Positions 38,067 through 46,289 of a stretch of 64,000 nucleotides of DNA are shown here, piece after piece. Location of the stretch: the NCBI GenBank assembly GCA_036675275.1, contig JAKFFG010000010.1, positions 113,621 through 177,620 on the forward strand, in the 5' to 3' direction. Below the pieces are notes generated by a model, which was not told where the DNA came from, did not search any database, and was given only the letters and a program-made list of their open reading frames with translations. The DNA is from Pollutimonas sp036675275. GTDB lineage: Bacteria > Pseudomonadota > Gammaproteobacteria > Burkholderiales > Burkholderiaceae_B. Position 1 is the stretch's first letter; each line of letters opens with the position of its first letter. The translations under genes and the position numbers were made by a program.

Positions 38067-39080
38067 TCAGCTGGCTGCGTAGCCCGTCATGCGCGTAGGC
38101 TGGCTCATGAGCGACACGCGGCGCGGCGCGGCTTTGGTGCGCTTTTCCTCGTACATGCGCTCGTCGGCCAGATGCATGGTTTTTTTCAATGAACCGGCTT
38201 CCGACCTGAGTGCCATGCCCATGGAAATATTGATGCCGGCCCTCGCGAAGGATTCCTTGAGCCGGTTCATAAGGGCCGCGGCACCGACCGGTGTTGCATA
38301 CTGCGCCACCACGCCGAATTCATCGCCGCCCAAGCGCCCCACCGCATCGTTGTTGCGCAGCACGGCTGAAATGGTTTGCGCGGTAAGACGGATGAGGTCA
38401 TCGCCGGCGGAATGGCCCTGGGTGTCGTTGACCGTCTTGAGGTAATCGAGGTCAAGCATGAATATGGCCGCATCGTTGCCGTCGTCGCCCGACATTGCGT
38501 CGATATGCGCCAGCCGGTTGATCCATCCGGCGCGGTTCAGCGTGCCGGTAAGAGGATCCAGAAAGGCATCCCGCTGCAGTTCGAGCATAAGCCGCTCGGC
38601 CAGGCCGAGTTCGGCGTGCAGCGCAAGCGTAAGAGCCAGTGCAGTCAGGCAGGAGCGTACTTCGTCGGTACGCCTGGCTATGCTGAATGGCCAGTCGTAC
38701 GCCAGGCCTATTGCGCAACCCCGGCTTTCAGCATCGGGAGACTGCAAGTCGGCGCGTATCAGGTAGGCCGCTGCCGGCCCGGAGGCGGCATCCAGTGCCA
38801 GACGCACTTTTTCGTGTTCGGTGACGTGACGATAGAAGAAGCCATCGTTCAGCGGGTCGGGAATCCAGTCTCCCTGGAATAAGGATGCAAGATCGGCAGA
38901 CGACAGGATTTCGAATCGACCGTTGGCAGCCCCTACCGGCGATTGCCCGCTACAGCGCCCGACGAGCCATCCGTCGAGTGGCACGAAAGCATGCAGCACC
39001 CTTAGCTGCGCAGCAAGCGCCTTGTTGGCTAAAAGATTCGCCCGAACTTCAATACCCGGACCTTCTTTAACGGTAGACAT
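38067..39080 (-). CDS. Diguanylate cyclase (GGDEF) with N-terminal sensory region
   Basis: A 337-residue soluble protein. The first 160 residues form a GAF-like, otherwise unassigned region. The GGDEF domain begins near DPLTGTLNRAGWINRL, with the active site GGDEF at 251-255. RNND ends five residues before it, the position of the RxxD product-inhibition site. It should make c-di-GMP from two GTP under feedback control. It converges on the GGDEF-EAL gene with 41 bp between stops, so a synthase and a dual-domain enzyme are paired here. Confidence 0.92.
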   Translation of the reverse strand: MSTVKEGPGIEVRANLLANKALAAQLRVLHAFVPLDGWLVGRCSGQSPVGAANGRFEILSSADLASLFQGDWIPDPLNDGFFYRHVTEHEKVRLALDAASGPAAAYLIRADLQSPDAESRGCAIGLAYDWPFSIARRTDEVRSCLTALALTLALHAELGLAERLMLELQRDAFLDPLTGTLNRAGWINRLAHIDAMSGDDGNDAAIFMLDLDYLKTVNDTQGHSAGDDLIRLTAQTISAVLRNNDAVGRLGGDEFGVVAQYATPVGAAALMNRLKESFARAGINISMGMALRSEAGSLKKTMHLADERMYEEKRTKAAPRRVSLMSQPTRMTGYAAS

Positions 39081-39202
39081 AATTATTTTTAGAAGATGTT
39101 CGTCTTGATAACAAGCATGAAGTGGATCGCGCAACTACCTGTGTCTTGACCTTGATTTTAAAGCAATTGTATTAATATGCCAGCATTATTTTCTTACAAA
39201 TG

Positions 39203-39243
39203 AAAACCGCGATGCGGCCGATCAAGAACCGGCGGCATCGCGG
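39203..39243 (-). terminator. Intrinsic terminator after ccsB
   Basis: CCGCGATGC (39207-39215) pairs with GCATCGCGG (39235-39243), with further CCG/CGG pairing inside. On the minus strand it is followed by TTTTCATTT. It lies 40 bp after the ccsB stop and should end the cytochrome-maturation transcript. Confidence 0.85.
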
Positions 39244-39282
39244 CATCTATACCGGGACATGGGCGTCGCCGCCCATGCCTGA

Positions 39283-40641
39283 CTACAACTCGCCGTAAGA
39301 ATGCAAGCCGGACAGGAACATATTTACGCCCAGAAAAGCGAAGCTGGTGATGAGCAGACCCGCCAAGGCCCAATAGGCCGCCATCGTGCCCCGAAGGCCT
39401 TTCATCAGGCGCATATGCAGCCATGCGGCGTAGTTCAGCCATACGATAAGGGCCCACGTTTCCTTGGGATCCCATTGCCAGTAAGTGCCCCAGGCATCGG
39501 CCGCCCACAGTGCTCCCAGGATAGTTGCCACCGTAAAGAAGGCAAAACCGACGGAGATGGCCCGATACATGATGTCGTCGAGAATTTCGAGCGCGGGCAG
39601 TTTTTCGGCGATAGGACGGCGAAACGCCAATATCGTACCCACGATAAGCGCACCGATACCGAAGTACAGCATCCACGTGGCTGAAAGTTCGCGGGAACTA
39701 AACATCATGGGTTCTGCGCAGAGAATGGCGCCAAGCACGAAGACAGGCACCAGCTTGCCCCAGGACCGCGTCTGGCCATGCTCTTTGATCAGATAAGCGA
39801 AGCCCACCATGGCGGCCAGTGAAAAAGTGCCGTAGCCGATGAAATTGGCCGGCACATGCAATTTCATCCACCAGCTCTTGAGTGCCGGCACCAGAGGCTG
39901 AATTTGAAAGGCATCTCGGGTGAACGTGTACCAGAGAAGAAATACCACCGCCGAGGTAATGACCAGCAGCACAAAGCCGCCCAACGCCCTGGTCGCGTAT
40001 CGGCGCTCGTAATACAGGTAGAACAATGCGGTGATCAGGGCGAACAGTACGAAGACTTCATACAGGTTGCTGACGGGAATATGGCCTATGTCAGGTCCCA
40101 GCAGGTGGCCTTCGCGCCAGCGCACCAGCAGGCCCGTTACCCCGGCGTAGACGGCGCCCCACGTAAGGGCAGTGCCCACCCAGGCCGCGGTCGAACTGAA
40201 AATACCGATCCAGTAGCAAATGGTGGCCAGCACGAACAGCGCACACATCCATAAAATGGCAGACTGCGACGAGAACAGATACTGCAGGAAGAAGACGCTT
40301 TCGGCGCGCGTGATGTCGCCGTTGGCCAGCCCGCTGCCATCGCTGTATAGCCAGATGGCAAACAAGGCGCTCAACCCGCTGGCCAGCATGATGGTGCGCA
40401 AGGGGCGCCATAGCCACGCCATCCAGCTGAACCAGAGCACCGAGCCGCCAAGAATCAGCTTCTCGTAATAGTCCATGCTGTCGCCGTATGCGCTGAGGGC
40501 AAACACCGCCCCCGCGGCCAACAGCAGGAAAAATGCAATATCAGTCCAATCTGGCTTGCCCCGGCTGCCCCGGGAATCTCCACTGGCTGTCATGGACTCT
40601 TGCCATACAGGCATATTGGATTTGATGATGGACTCGGACAT
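39283..40641 (-). CDS. ccsB: Cytochrome c biogenesis protein CcsB (CcsA/ResC family)
   Basis: A 452-residue membrane protein of system II cytochrome c maturation. It shows many membrane helices and the heme-handling tryptophan-rich motif WGTYWQWDPKETWALIVWLNY. With ResB it forms the complex that moves heme across the membrane and attaches it to CXXCH apocytochromes. It follows the resB gene by 13 bp. Naming varies between authors (CcsA, CcsB, ResC). DsbD at 46290 and the cytochrome at 42792 are functional companions. Confidence 0.93.
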   Translation of the reverse strand: MSESIIKSNMPVWQESMTASGDSRGSRGKPDWTDIAFFLLLAAGAVFALSAYGDSMDYYEKLILGGSVLWFSWMAWLWRPLRTIMLASGLSALFAIWLYSDGSGLANGDITRAESVFFLQYLFSSQSAILWMCALFVLATICYWIGIFSSTAAWVGTALTWGAVYAGVTGLLVRWREGHLLGPDIGHIPVSNLYEVFVLFALITALFYLYYERRYATRALGGFVLLVITSAVVFLLWYTFTRDAFQIQPLVPALKSWWMKLHVPANFIGYGTFSLAAMVGFAYLIKEHGQTRSWGKLVPVFVLGAILCAEPMMFSSRELSATWMLYFGIGALIVGTILAFRRPIAEKLPALEILDDIMYRAISVGFAFFTVATILGALWAADAWGTYWQWDPKETWALIVWLNYAAWLHMRLMKGLRGTMAAYWALAGLLITSFAFLGVNMFLSGLHSYGEL

Positions 40642-40654
40642 AGAGAAAACCTCG

Positions 40655-42700
40655 TTACGTAGAGAGGCGTTTGAAGGCCTCTTTAAAGCGGTCGAACTCG
40701 TGATTGAAGTCCAGAGTGCGCCGCTGTGATGTCATTGCCGCCAGCAAGTCGCTGCCCTGCCCGGCCGGCCGTATCCACACCCATATTCGGCGATCGCGGA
40801 TGTAGAACATCGAGAACACGCCGATGATAAGGAATAGGCATCCCAGATAAACCGTGTTCTTGCCTGGGCTGCGCGCGACCTGGAAAACGCTGGCTTCAAG
40901 CTGCTCGAAACCCTTTAATGCCATGAATACCGGTGCGGGATAATCGGGCAGATTCGCCAGGGCCAATAAAGACATTTGCAGCCATTTGTCGGCTTCCTCG
41001 GCTGCTGCGCCCTCGCGATCGACCGGCGGCTTGCCCGACTGCATGCGCACGATGTCGCGCAACTCAAGCAGGGCGAGCTGGATCATGGGAACCGCAAAAC
41101 CCAGCACCTTTTCGCGATCCTGCTCCGGCACCTTTTCAATAATGCCATTGAATCCTGCTCTGGAGAAGGTTTCCAGGGCTCCCACGGCCGCTTTCTGCAG
41201 CAAGGGCTGCTGCATTTCCTGATTTGCATTCTTTTGCGCAAAACGCTGGGCCGCCTGGTGCACCAGAGCCGGATCGGCCAGCGCCGCGCGTAGTGCCATG
41301 AACTCGTCCATGGAGTTGTCGGCATCGGCCGGGATACGGATATAACGATAGGGTTGCGACGCCGTTTCCCGTACGCCGGCCAGGAATACCATGCTGCCGT
41401 CGAGCATCAAAGGCAGCATGTAATTGGTGTACTCGTGAGCCTGCCCATCGCTTCCCACTATCCGGTACTGGACACTGGGGCCGACGTTCTTCATATTTTC
41501 GTTCTTTGCGCCGGCTGCGCTGCCCGTCACCGAAGCCACGTGCTCCATCATTTCTTTAGGCTGGGGCGGCACATCGCCGGAGAGATTCTCGACGTTGATG
41601 ACACGCAGGCCGGAAAAATCGATGGTAAGGGGAGTCTGCTGAGCGCCGCTACCCACGGTAATCTCCGTTGGCTTGCCCACGACGCCATTGATTTCGAAGG
41701 GATGGTTACGCGCACCGGTCAGCGGGTAGCCCACCAACTGCAATTTACTGCCGCCGTCATCGAAACTCGACTGATACACCGTCACGCCCTTATAGCGCAG
41801 GGGTTCGTTGACTTCGATGGTTTGGCTGAACGACTTGCCGGTCTCCGGATCGGTAACCTCCACCTCGCTTTTGAAGCTGCTGGGCATGCCGGTTGAGTAG
41901 TAGTCGACAATAAACTTATTGAGTTTCAGCGTAAAAGGCAACGGCTGCACCAGCACGCCCTCGTCCACGCTGACGACACCGCTGCTGCTTTGCGAGCCCT
42001 CTGAGACCAGCATGTTGGCGCGGAAACTGGGGTTGCCCGCCGACAAGCGTCCCGAATCGGGAACCTGCGAGATAAGCATGTTTTCGGTAATCGGCACCTT
42101 GCCGCCCAGCCATACCTGCAAGCGTACCGGAAGCTCGCTGTCGAGCAAGCCGCCTACGCATATCACCACAATGGCGGTATGAGCAAAGATATAACCCAGG
42201 CGATTTGCACTTCCTTTCTTGGCCGCCAACAACAGGCTGTCGCCATCCTGGCGGACCTTGGACTTATAGCCTTGCGAACTCAGCCATTGCTGGATCCGCG
42301 ACAAGCTTTCAGCCGGGCTCGCGGTGGTGGTGGTTTCAACCCTATGGTGGAATGAGCGCAGGCTGCTGCCGCGAATGTATTCGCGAAACGACCGGGCGTC
42401 GCGCACCATTTTGGGCGAGTTGCGCACCACGCAGATCGAGGTGGAAACCACCAGGAAGGCCATGATCAGCAGGAACCACCAGCTATTGTAAATATGCCAG
42501 ATGGAAAACTTATCGAAGACAGAAAACCAGAAAGGCCCGAACTTATCGATGTAAGTATTGGCCGCCTGGTTTTGCTGCAGTACGGTGCCGATCAGGCTTG
42601 CCACGCAGATGAACATCAGCAAGCTGACGGCAAAACGCATCGAGCCCAGCAATTCGAAGACGTCTGCGCCAGTGCGACGCGTGGAAATGGAAGATTTCAC
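40655..42700 (-). CDS. resB: Cytochrome c biogenesis protein ResB
   Basis: A 681-residue system II partner of CcsB. It has three N-terminal membrane segments (about 18-40, 70-90, 165-185), a long periplasmic region with the ResB-type VNEPLRYKGVTVYQSSFDDGGSKL and a C-terminal helix near KNTVYLGCLFLIIGVFSMFY. The start is a GTG at 42700. It lies directly downstream of the c-type cytochrome gene on the same strand, separated by a terminator, so it may have its own promoter or depend on read-through. Confidence 0.93.
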   Translation of the reverse strand: MKSSISTRRTGADVFELLGSMRFAVSLLMFICVASLIGTVLQQNQAANTYIDKFGPFWFSVFDKFSIWHIYNSWWFLLIMAFLVVSTSICVVRNSPKMVRDARSFREYIRGSSLRSFHHRVETTTTASPAESLSRIQQWLSSQGYKSKVRQDGDSLLLAAKKGSANRLGYIFAHTAIVVICVGGLLDSELPVRLQVWLGGKVPITENMLISQVPDSGRLSAGNPSFRANMLVSEGSQSSSGVVSVDEGVLVQPLPFTLKLNKFIVDYYSTGMPSSFKSEVEVTDPETGKSFSQTIEVNEPLRYKGVTVYQSSFDDGGSKLQLVGYPLTGARNHPFEINGVVGKPTEITVGSGAQQTPLTIDFSGLRVINVENLSGDVPPQPKEMMEHVASVTGSAAGAKNENMKNVGPSVQYRIVGSDGQAHEYTNYMLPLMLDGSMVFLAGVRETASQPYRYIRIPADADNSMDEFMALRAALADPALVHQAAQRFAQKNANQEMQQPLLQKAAVGALETFSRAGFNGIIEKVPEQDREKVLGFAVPMIQLALLELRDIVRMQSGKPPVDREGAAAEEADKWLQMSLLALANLPDYPAPVFMALKGFEQLEASVFQVARSPGKNTVYLGCLFLIIGVFSMFYIRDRRIWVWIRPAGQGSDLLAAMTSQRRTLDFNHEFDRFKEAFKRLST

Positions 42701-42714
42701 AAGGCAAATTTCAT

Positions 42715-42744
42715 AAAAAAGGGGACGGCATAGGAGCCTCCCCT
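42715..42744 (-). terminator. Intrinsic terminator after the cytochrome c4 gene
   Basis: AGGGGA (42720-42725) pairs with TCCCCT (42739-42744) and the minus strand continues into six T. It lies between the cytochrome gene and resB, only about 15 bp from the resB start, so resB expression probably relies on partial read-through. Confidence 0.8.
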
Positions 42745-42791
42745 AGTCTAGACCTATCGTTGCGGAATACGTTCCGCAAGATCGTGTCGAA

Positions 42792-43493
42792 TTAACGCAA
42801 TCCTGCCGCGTAATCGGCCACCGCCGCGATGTCGGCGTCGGACATGCGGTCGCTGATATCGTGCATGGGCGCGCTATTGGCACGGTCGCCACTACGGAAC
42901 AACTTGAGCTGTTCGGCGATGTAAGCCGGATGCTGGCCAGCCAGTCGGGGGTAGGCACCGGGTACGCCGGCGCCATTGGGCGAGTGGCAACCAGCACAGG
43001 CAGGCACCTTGCGATCGGGCAAGCCGCCGCGCCAGATATGCTGGCCGCGTTCCATGGTGGCTTCGTTGCTTGCCGTTGCCGCTGTCTTGGGATCAATAGC
43101 CTGCTGGGCAAGGTAGTAGGAGATGTTCTGGATATCTTCAGGCGTCAGCGGCGTGGCAAAAGGCGTCATGATTGAAGGAGCGCCGTTGGGGCCGCGCCGG
43201 GCGGCGGGCGCCTTTCCGTCTTTGGACTTGAAGTCGCGCAGTTGCTTGGCAAGGTATTCGTGCGGCTGGGCGGCAAGATTCGGATTGACCGGAATCGTGC
43301 TGTTGCCGGCGGCGCCATGACAACTGGCACAGGCCAATATGCCGCGGGCTGCATCGCCATTGGCAAAGAGCTGTTCGCCTTTGGCGGCATCGGGCTTGGC
43401 AACCGCTATATCGGCTGCATAAGCAATGGAAACTGCGGAAGATCCCAGCAAGAGGCTGCTGGCAACTACCATTCGGGAAAGCACACGCTTCAT
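42792..43493 (-). CDS. Diheme c4-type cytochrome
   Basis: A 233-residue periplasmic cytochrome. A signal peptide (MKRVLSRMVVASSLLLGSSA, cleaved after AYA) is followed by two class I cytochrome domains with CASCH (Cys55-His59) and CAGCH (Cys166-His170). Each has a distal Met region (PSIMTPFA; SAPMHDIS). This is the cytochrome c4 layout that delivers electrons to terminal oxidases. It neighbours its own maturation genes resB-ccsB and is divergent from engB. Confidence 0.92.
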   Translation of the reverse strand: MKRVLSRMVVASSLLLGSSAVSIAYAADIAVAKPDAAKGEQLFANGDAARGILACASCHGAAGNSTIPVNPNLAAQPHEYLAKQLRDFKSKDGKAPAARRGPNGAPSIMTPFATPLTPEDIQNISYYLAQQAIDPKTAATASNEATMERGQHIWRGGLPDRKVPACAGCHSPNGAGVPGAYPRLAGQHPAYIAEQLKLFRSGDRANSAPMHDISDRMSDADIAAVADYAAGLR

Positions 43494-43648
43494 GAAGACC
43501 TCGACGATCGCTATTCGATCCGGGTGTCGTAAACACCACGATGACAATGCCAATTCCGTTAAAGGGCTACCCTAACGAAGATGACGCAACTGTTTCAAAC
43601 GTGCGATTATACAATAGCGTTTAAATTAAACCGTACTAGGTACTTCCT

Positions 43649-44272
43649 GTGTCCATTCTGCATCGCGCTTCTTTTACCGTTTCGGCGGCCCGTCTCGACC
43701 AGCTCCCGCCTCCCACCACGGCTGAAGTCTGCTTCGTGGGCCGCTCCAATTGCGGAAAATCATCTGCCATCAATGTCCTCACCAACCAGCGCCGCCTGGC
43801 TTTTTCCAGCAAAACGCCCGGACGCACCCGCCTCATCAACTTGTTTGGCATCCCCGATCCGGTAGAGCCCGGGGCTCATCTGGGCTTCTTGGTCGACTTG
43901 CCGGGTTATGGCTACGCATCCGTCGCCCGCGAAGCGCGCGAGGAATGGGCCGACGTCCTGGGCGGCTATCTGCGCGAACGCTCCTCGCTGGCCGGCATCG
44001 TGCTGCTTATCGACATCCGGCGCGGGGTAACTGAACTGGACCGCCGCCTGGCCAACTGGATTGCCCCCACGCGTATTCCGGTTCTGGCCTTGCTCACAAA
44101 GGCCGATAAGTTTCCCTATGGCCAGCGTATCAATGCCGTCGCCACCGTCAAGAAAGAACTGGCCGACATCGGCGCGCTGAATGCCATGCCGTTTTCCGCT
44201 ACCAAGCGCATAGGCCTGGACACCGCCGCCGCGCAAATCGAGAACTGGATTTCTCCAAAGGTTGTTCCATGA
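43649..44272 (+). CDS. engB: Ribosome-assembly GTPase EngB (YihA/YsxC)
   Basis: A 207-residue GTPase with G1 GRSNCGKSS, G3 DLPGYGYA and G4 LTKADK. It is needed for late maturation of the 50S subunit. The start is a GTG at 43649. The stop overlaps the hemB ATG in ATGA, so the two genes are coupled. Divergence from the cytochrome c4 gene is a familiar betaproteobacterial arrangement. Confidence 0.95.
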   Translation: MSILHRASFTVSAARLDQLPPPTTAEVCFVGRSNCGKSSAINVLTNQRRLAFSSKTPGRTRLINLFGIPDPVEPGAHLGFLVDLPGYGYASVAREAREEWADVLGGYLRERSSLAGIVLLIDIRRGVTELDRRLANWIAPTRIPVLALLTKADKFPYGQRINAVATVKKELADIGALNAMPFSATKRIGLDTAAAQIENWISPKVVP

Positions 44273-45285
44273 CATCGTTTATTCTTTCCGCCGACTTCCC
44301 CGCCGCCCGTCCGCGCCGCAATCGCCGCGACGATTTTTCACGCCGCCTTGTGCGCGAAAACGTCCTGACCGCGCACGACCTGATCTACCCGGTTTTCGTC
44401 ATGGAGGGACAGGGCATACAGGAAGCAGTGCCCTCCATGCCGGGGGTGCTGCGCTACTCCCCCGACACCTTGCTGAAGGTGGCCGAGGAATGCGTGACGC
44501 TGGGCATACCGGTTATTGCGCTGTTTCCGGTTATCGACGCCAACCTGAAAACCCCCGACGGCATCGAAGCGGCCAATCCCGACGGTCTGATACCGCGCGT
44601 GGTCGCTCAGTTGAAAAAGAACTTTCCTGAATTGGGGGTGCTGACCGATGTGGCGCTGGATCCTTACACCAGCCATGGCCAGGATGGCGTCCTCGACGAA
44701 AATGGCTATGTATTGAACGAGCCTACCGTGCAGATACTGATGCGCCAGGCCCTCACGCAAGCGCACGCCGGTGTCGATATCGTTGCGCCCAGCGACATGA
44801 TGGACGGACGCATAGGTTCGATACGCCAGGCACTTGAAGCCGAGCAACATATATATACGCGCATCATGGCTTACTCGGCCAAGTACGCCAGCGCGTTCTA
44901 CGGGCCTTTCCGGGATGCCGTCGGTTCGGCCACTAATCTGGGCAAGTCCAACAAGTTCACGTATCAAATGGACCCGGCCAATCGCAACGAGGCGCTGCGC
45001 GAGGTGGCCGCCGATATCCGCGAAGGCGCGGATATGGTGATGGTGAAGCCGGGCATGCCTTATCTGGACATCCTGCGGGATGTAAAGAACGCGTTTGGGA
45101 TGCCGACGTATGCGTATCAGGTGAGCGGCGAGTACGCGATGATCAAGGCGGCGGCGGCAAATGGCTGGCTGGATCACGACAAGGTGATGATGGAGTCGCT
45201 GCTGGCGTTCAAGCGGGCGGGTGGTGACGGTGTGTTGACGTATTTCGCTATTGCGGCGGCGAAGTTGCTGAAGGAGCAGGCGTAG
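44269..45285 (+). CDS. hemB: Delta-aminolevulinic acid dehydratase (porphobilinogen synthase)
   Basis: A 338-residue enzyme condensing two 5-aminolevulinates into porphobilinogen for heme. The two active-site lysines are in AYSAKYASAFYGPFRD and MVMVKPGMPYLD. At the position of the zinc-binding Cys triad it has DVALDPYTSHGQDG, with aspartates, so it belongs to the magnesium-dependent type. Heme supply next to cytochrome maturation genes is a sensible neighbourhood. Confidence 0.97.
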   Translation: MTSFILSADFPAARPRRNRRDDFSRRLVRENVLTAHDLIYPVFVMEGQGIQEAVPSMPGVLRYSPDTLLKVAEECVTLGIPVIALFPVIDANLKTPDGIEAANPDGLIPRVVAQLKKNFPELGVLTDVALDPYTSHGQDGVLDENGYVLNEPTVQILMRQALTQAHAGVDIVAPSDMMDGRIGSIRQALEAEQHIYTRIMAYSAKYASAFYGPFRDAVGSATNLGKSNKFTYQMDPANRNEALREVAADIREGADMVMVKPGMPYLDILRDVKNAFGMPTYAYQVSGEYAMIKAAAANGWLDHDKVMMESLLAFKRAGGDGVLTYFAIAAAKLLKEQA

Positions 45286-45396
45286 CAGTTTATTTGCATG
45301 CGGTTTGGTAGCATGCGTTTCGCTACGCGCAGTACCGCAGCTTGGCTATGCGTGTGCTCCATGAGGGAATTTGCTTGCGCTGTTCACAGCCGGTTT

Positions 45397-45487
45397 AATT
45401 TACACGCCGCAGCGATTTGCATGCCGTAGCGATGCTGCAAGTTACGCGCGGTAGTAATGCGGCAAATTACACGCCGTGGCGGTGGTG
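45397..45487. repeat. Degenerate tandem repeat, unit about 24 bp
   Basis: Units at 45397-45420, 45439-45463 and 45464-45487 share the pattern A(A)xTTACxCGCsGyxG, with a shortened unit between (45421-45438). Units lie end to end without spacers, so this is not a CRISPR array. Copies differ at several positions. Confidence 0.55.
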
Positions 45488-45515
45488 ATGGGGATATTGG
45501 CTCCTCGTGACCCTA

Positions 45516-45536
45516 TTCGGCGCCCTGGGCGCCGAA
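45516..45536. repeat. Perfect palindrome, 10-bp arms, one-base centre
   Basis: TTCGGCGCCC and GGGCGCCGAA flank a single T. No T-run follows on either strand. It could be a protein-binding site or part of a mobile-element end. Confidence 0.6.
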
Positions 45537-45622
45537 CCAGCATGGCCTGGCTCGTCCGTCCCCTTCGGGACTACCTTCGCCGACGTCCTGCTGGAGGGCC
45601 CCGAAAGTCGCCAACACCCCCA

Positions 45623-45976
45623 TCACCGCCGCCACGGCTGCATCGTTTTTGTCCGTAAGGTTGCCGGGACGGATCGTGTGCTTGGCATTCTTGCCAGCAG
45701 TTTTATGAGTTCAGAAAATCTAACGCGCTCGTCCTGCGCGGCCCGCCTGCCGGGCCGCTTGAACATGTGAACAGGTGTTGCCCAAGGGAATTCCACAGCG
45801 CATCTTAACTTTGGGCAGGTCTGGCCCTTATAGCATTGGGCATTGAGCCACTTGTTAACAGCACTCAGCGACAGCGCTAACCGACGCTTAGGCTTCAGAT
45901 TCGCGCGGAACTGATTAGCGCGCGACATTCCGAGCGTCATCTCGCTCTGAGACAGGTCTGGCCAACGGCATCTCAA
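45623..45976 (-). CDS. Doubtful hypothetical frame in the hemB-dsbD gap
   Basis: 117 codons, strongly basic and Arg-rich (KPKRRLALSLSAVNKWLNAQ, KRPGRRAAQDERVRFSELIKLLARM). No domain is recognised and no good ribosome site precedes either ATG. It spans both CAGGTCTGGCC copies, so it may be part of a decayed mobile element rather than a gene. Confidence 0.2.
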   Translation of the reverse strand: MRCRWPDLSQSEMTLGMSRANQFRANLKPKRRLALSLSAVNKWLNAQCYKGQTCPKLRCAVEFPWATPVHMFKRPGRRAAQDERVRFSELIKLLARMPSTRSVPATLRTKTMQPWRR

Positions 45977-45996
45977 ATTTCCATTTCACAGCGGGG

Positions 45997-46150
45997 CAGG
46001 TCCTATGAGGTCCTGTTGCAGCGACTTTCGGTGCCGAGCAAGCCGTAGGCGAAAGGAGCCCGTATGGGCGGATGAGCAAGGCGATGCGGTGTTCGGCGCC
46101 GCAGGGCGGCGAACCGGCAACGAGGAGCGCAACAGGACCTCATAGGACCT
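45997..46150. mobile_element. 154-bp element with 23-bp perfect terminal inverted repeats
   Basis: The left arm (45997-46019, starting CAGGTCCTATGAGG) and the right arm (46128-46150, ending CATAGGACCTG) are exact reverse complements over 23 bp. GCGGGG directly abuts both outer ends (45991-45996, and 46156-46161 after five extra bases), a possible target duplication. The interior has shorter complementary stretches (GGTGCCGA / TTCGGCGCC). It codes for nothing, so a MITE-like element, or a hairpin formed by an RNA, are the main options. Confidence 0.5.
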
Positions 46151-46289
46151 GACACGCGGGGCAAGAACAACCGCCTGACGCAAGGATAACTACCTAGCGC
46201 AAGAGAGCCTACGACAAAGCAGACGGGAGACTACTTCAACGTTAAAGCGCACGGCCAGGATGAAAAAGAACCGACCCGGCAGCGAAGTT

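Larger units (their letters stand above)
45286..46289. other. About 1 kb gene-poor stretch between hemB and dsbD
   Basis: No convincing gene. From left to right it holds a degenerate tandem array, a perfect palindrome, one doubtful minus-strand frame, two copies of CAGGTCTGGCC (45816-45826 and 45953-45963) and a 154-bp inverted-repeat element. It contrasts with the tightly packed genes on both sides and looks like a landing site or decayed mobile DNA. Confidence 0.6.

Noticed and set aside
45397..45487. Possible CRISPR array
   Set aside because: Units are adjacent without unique spacers, differ in length and sequence, and no cas genes are near.
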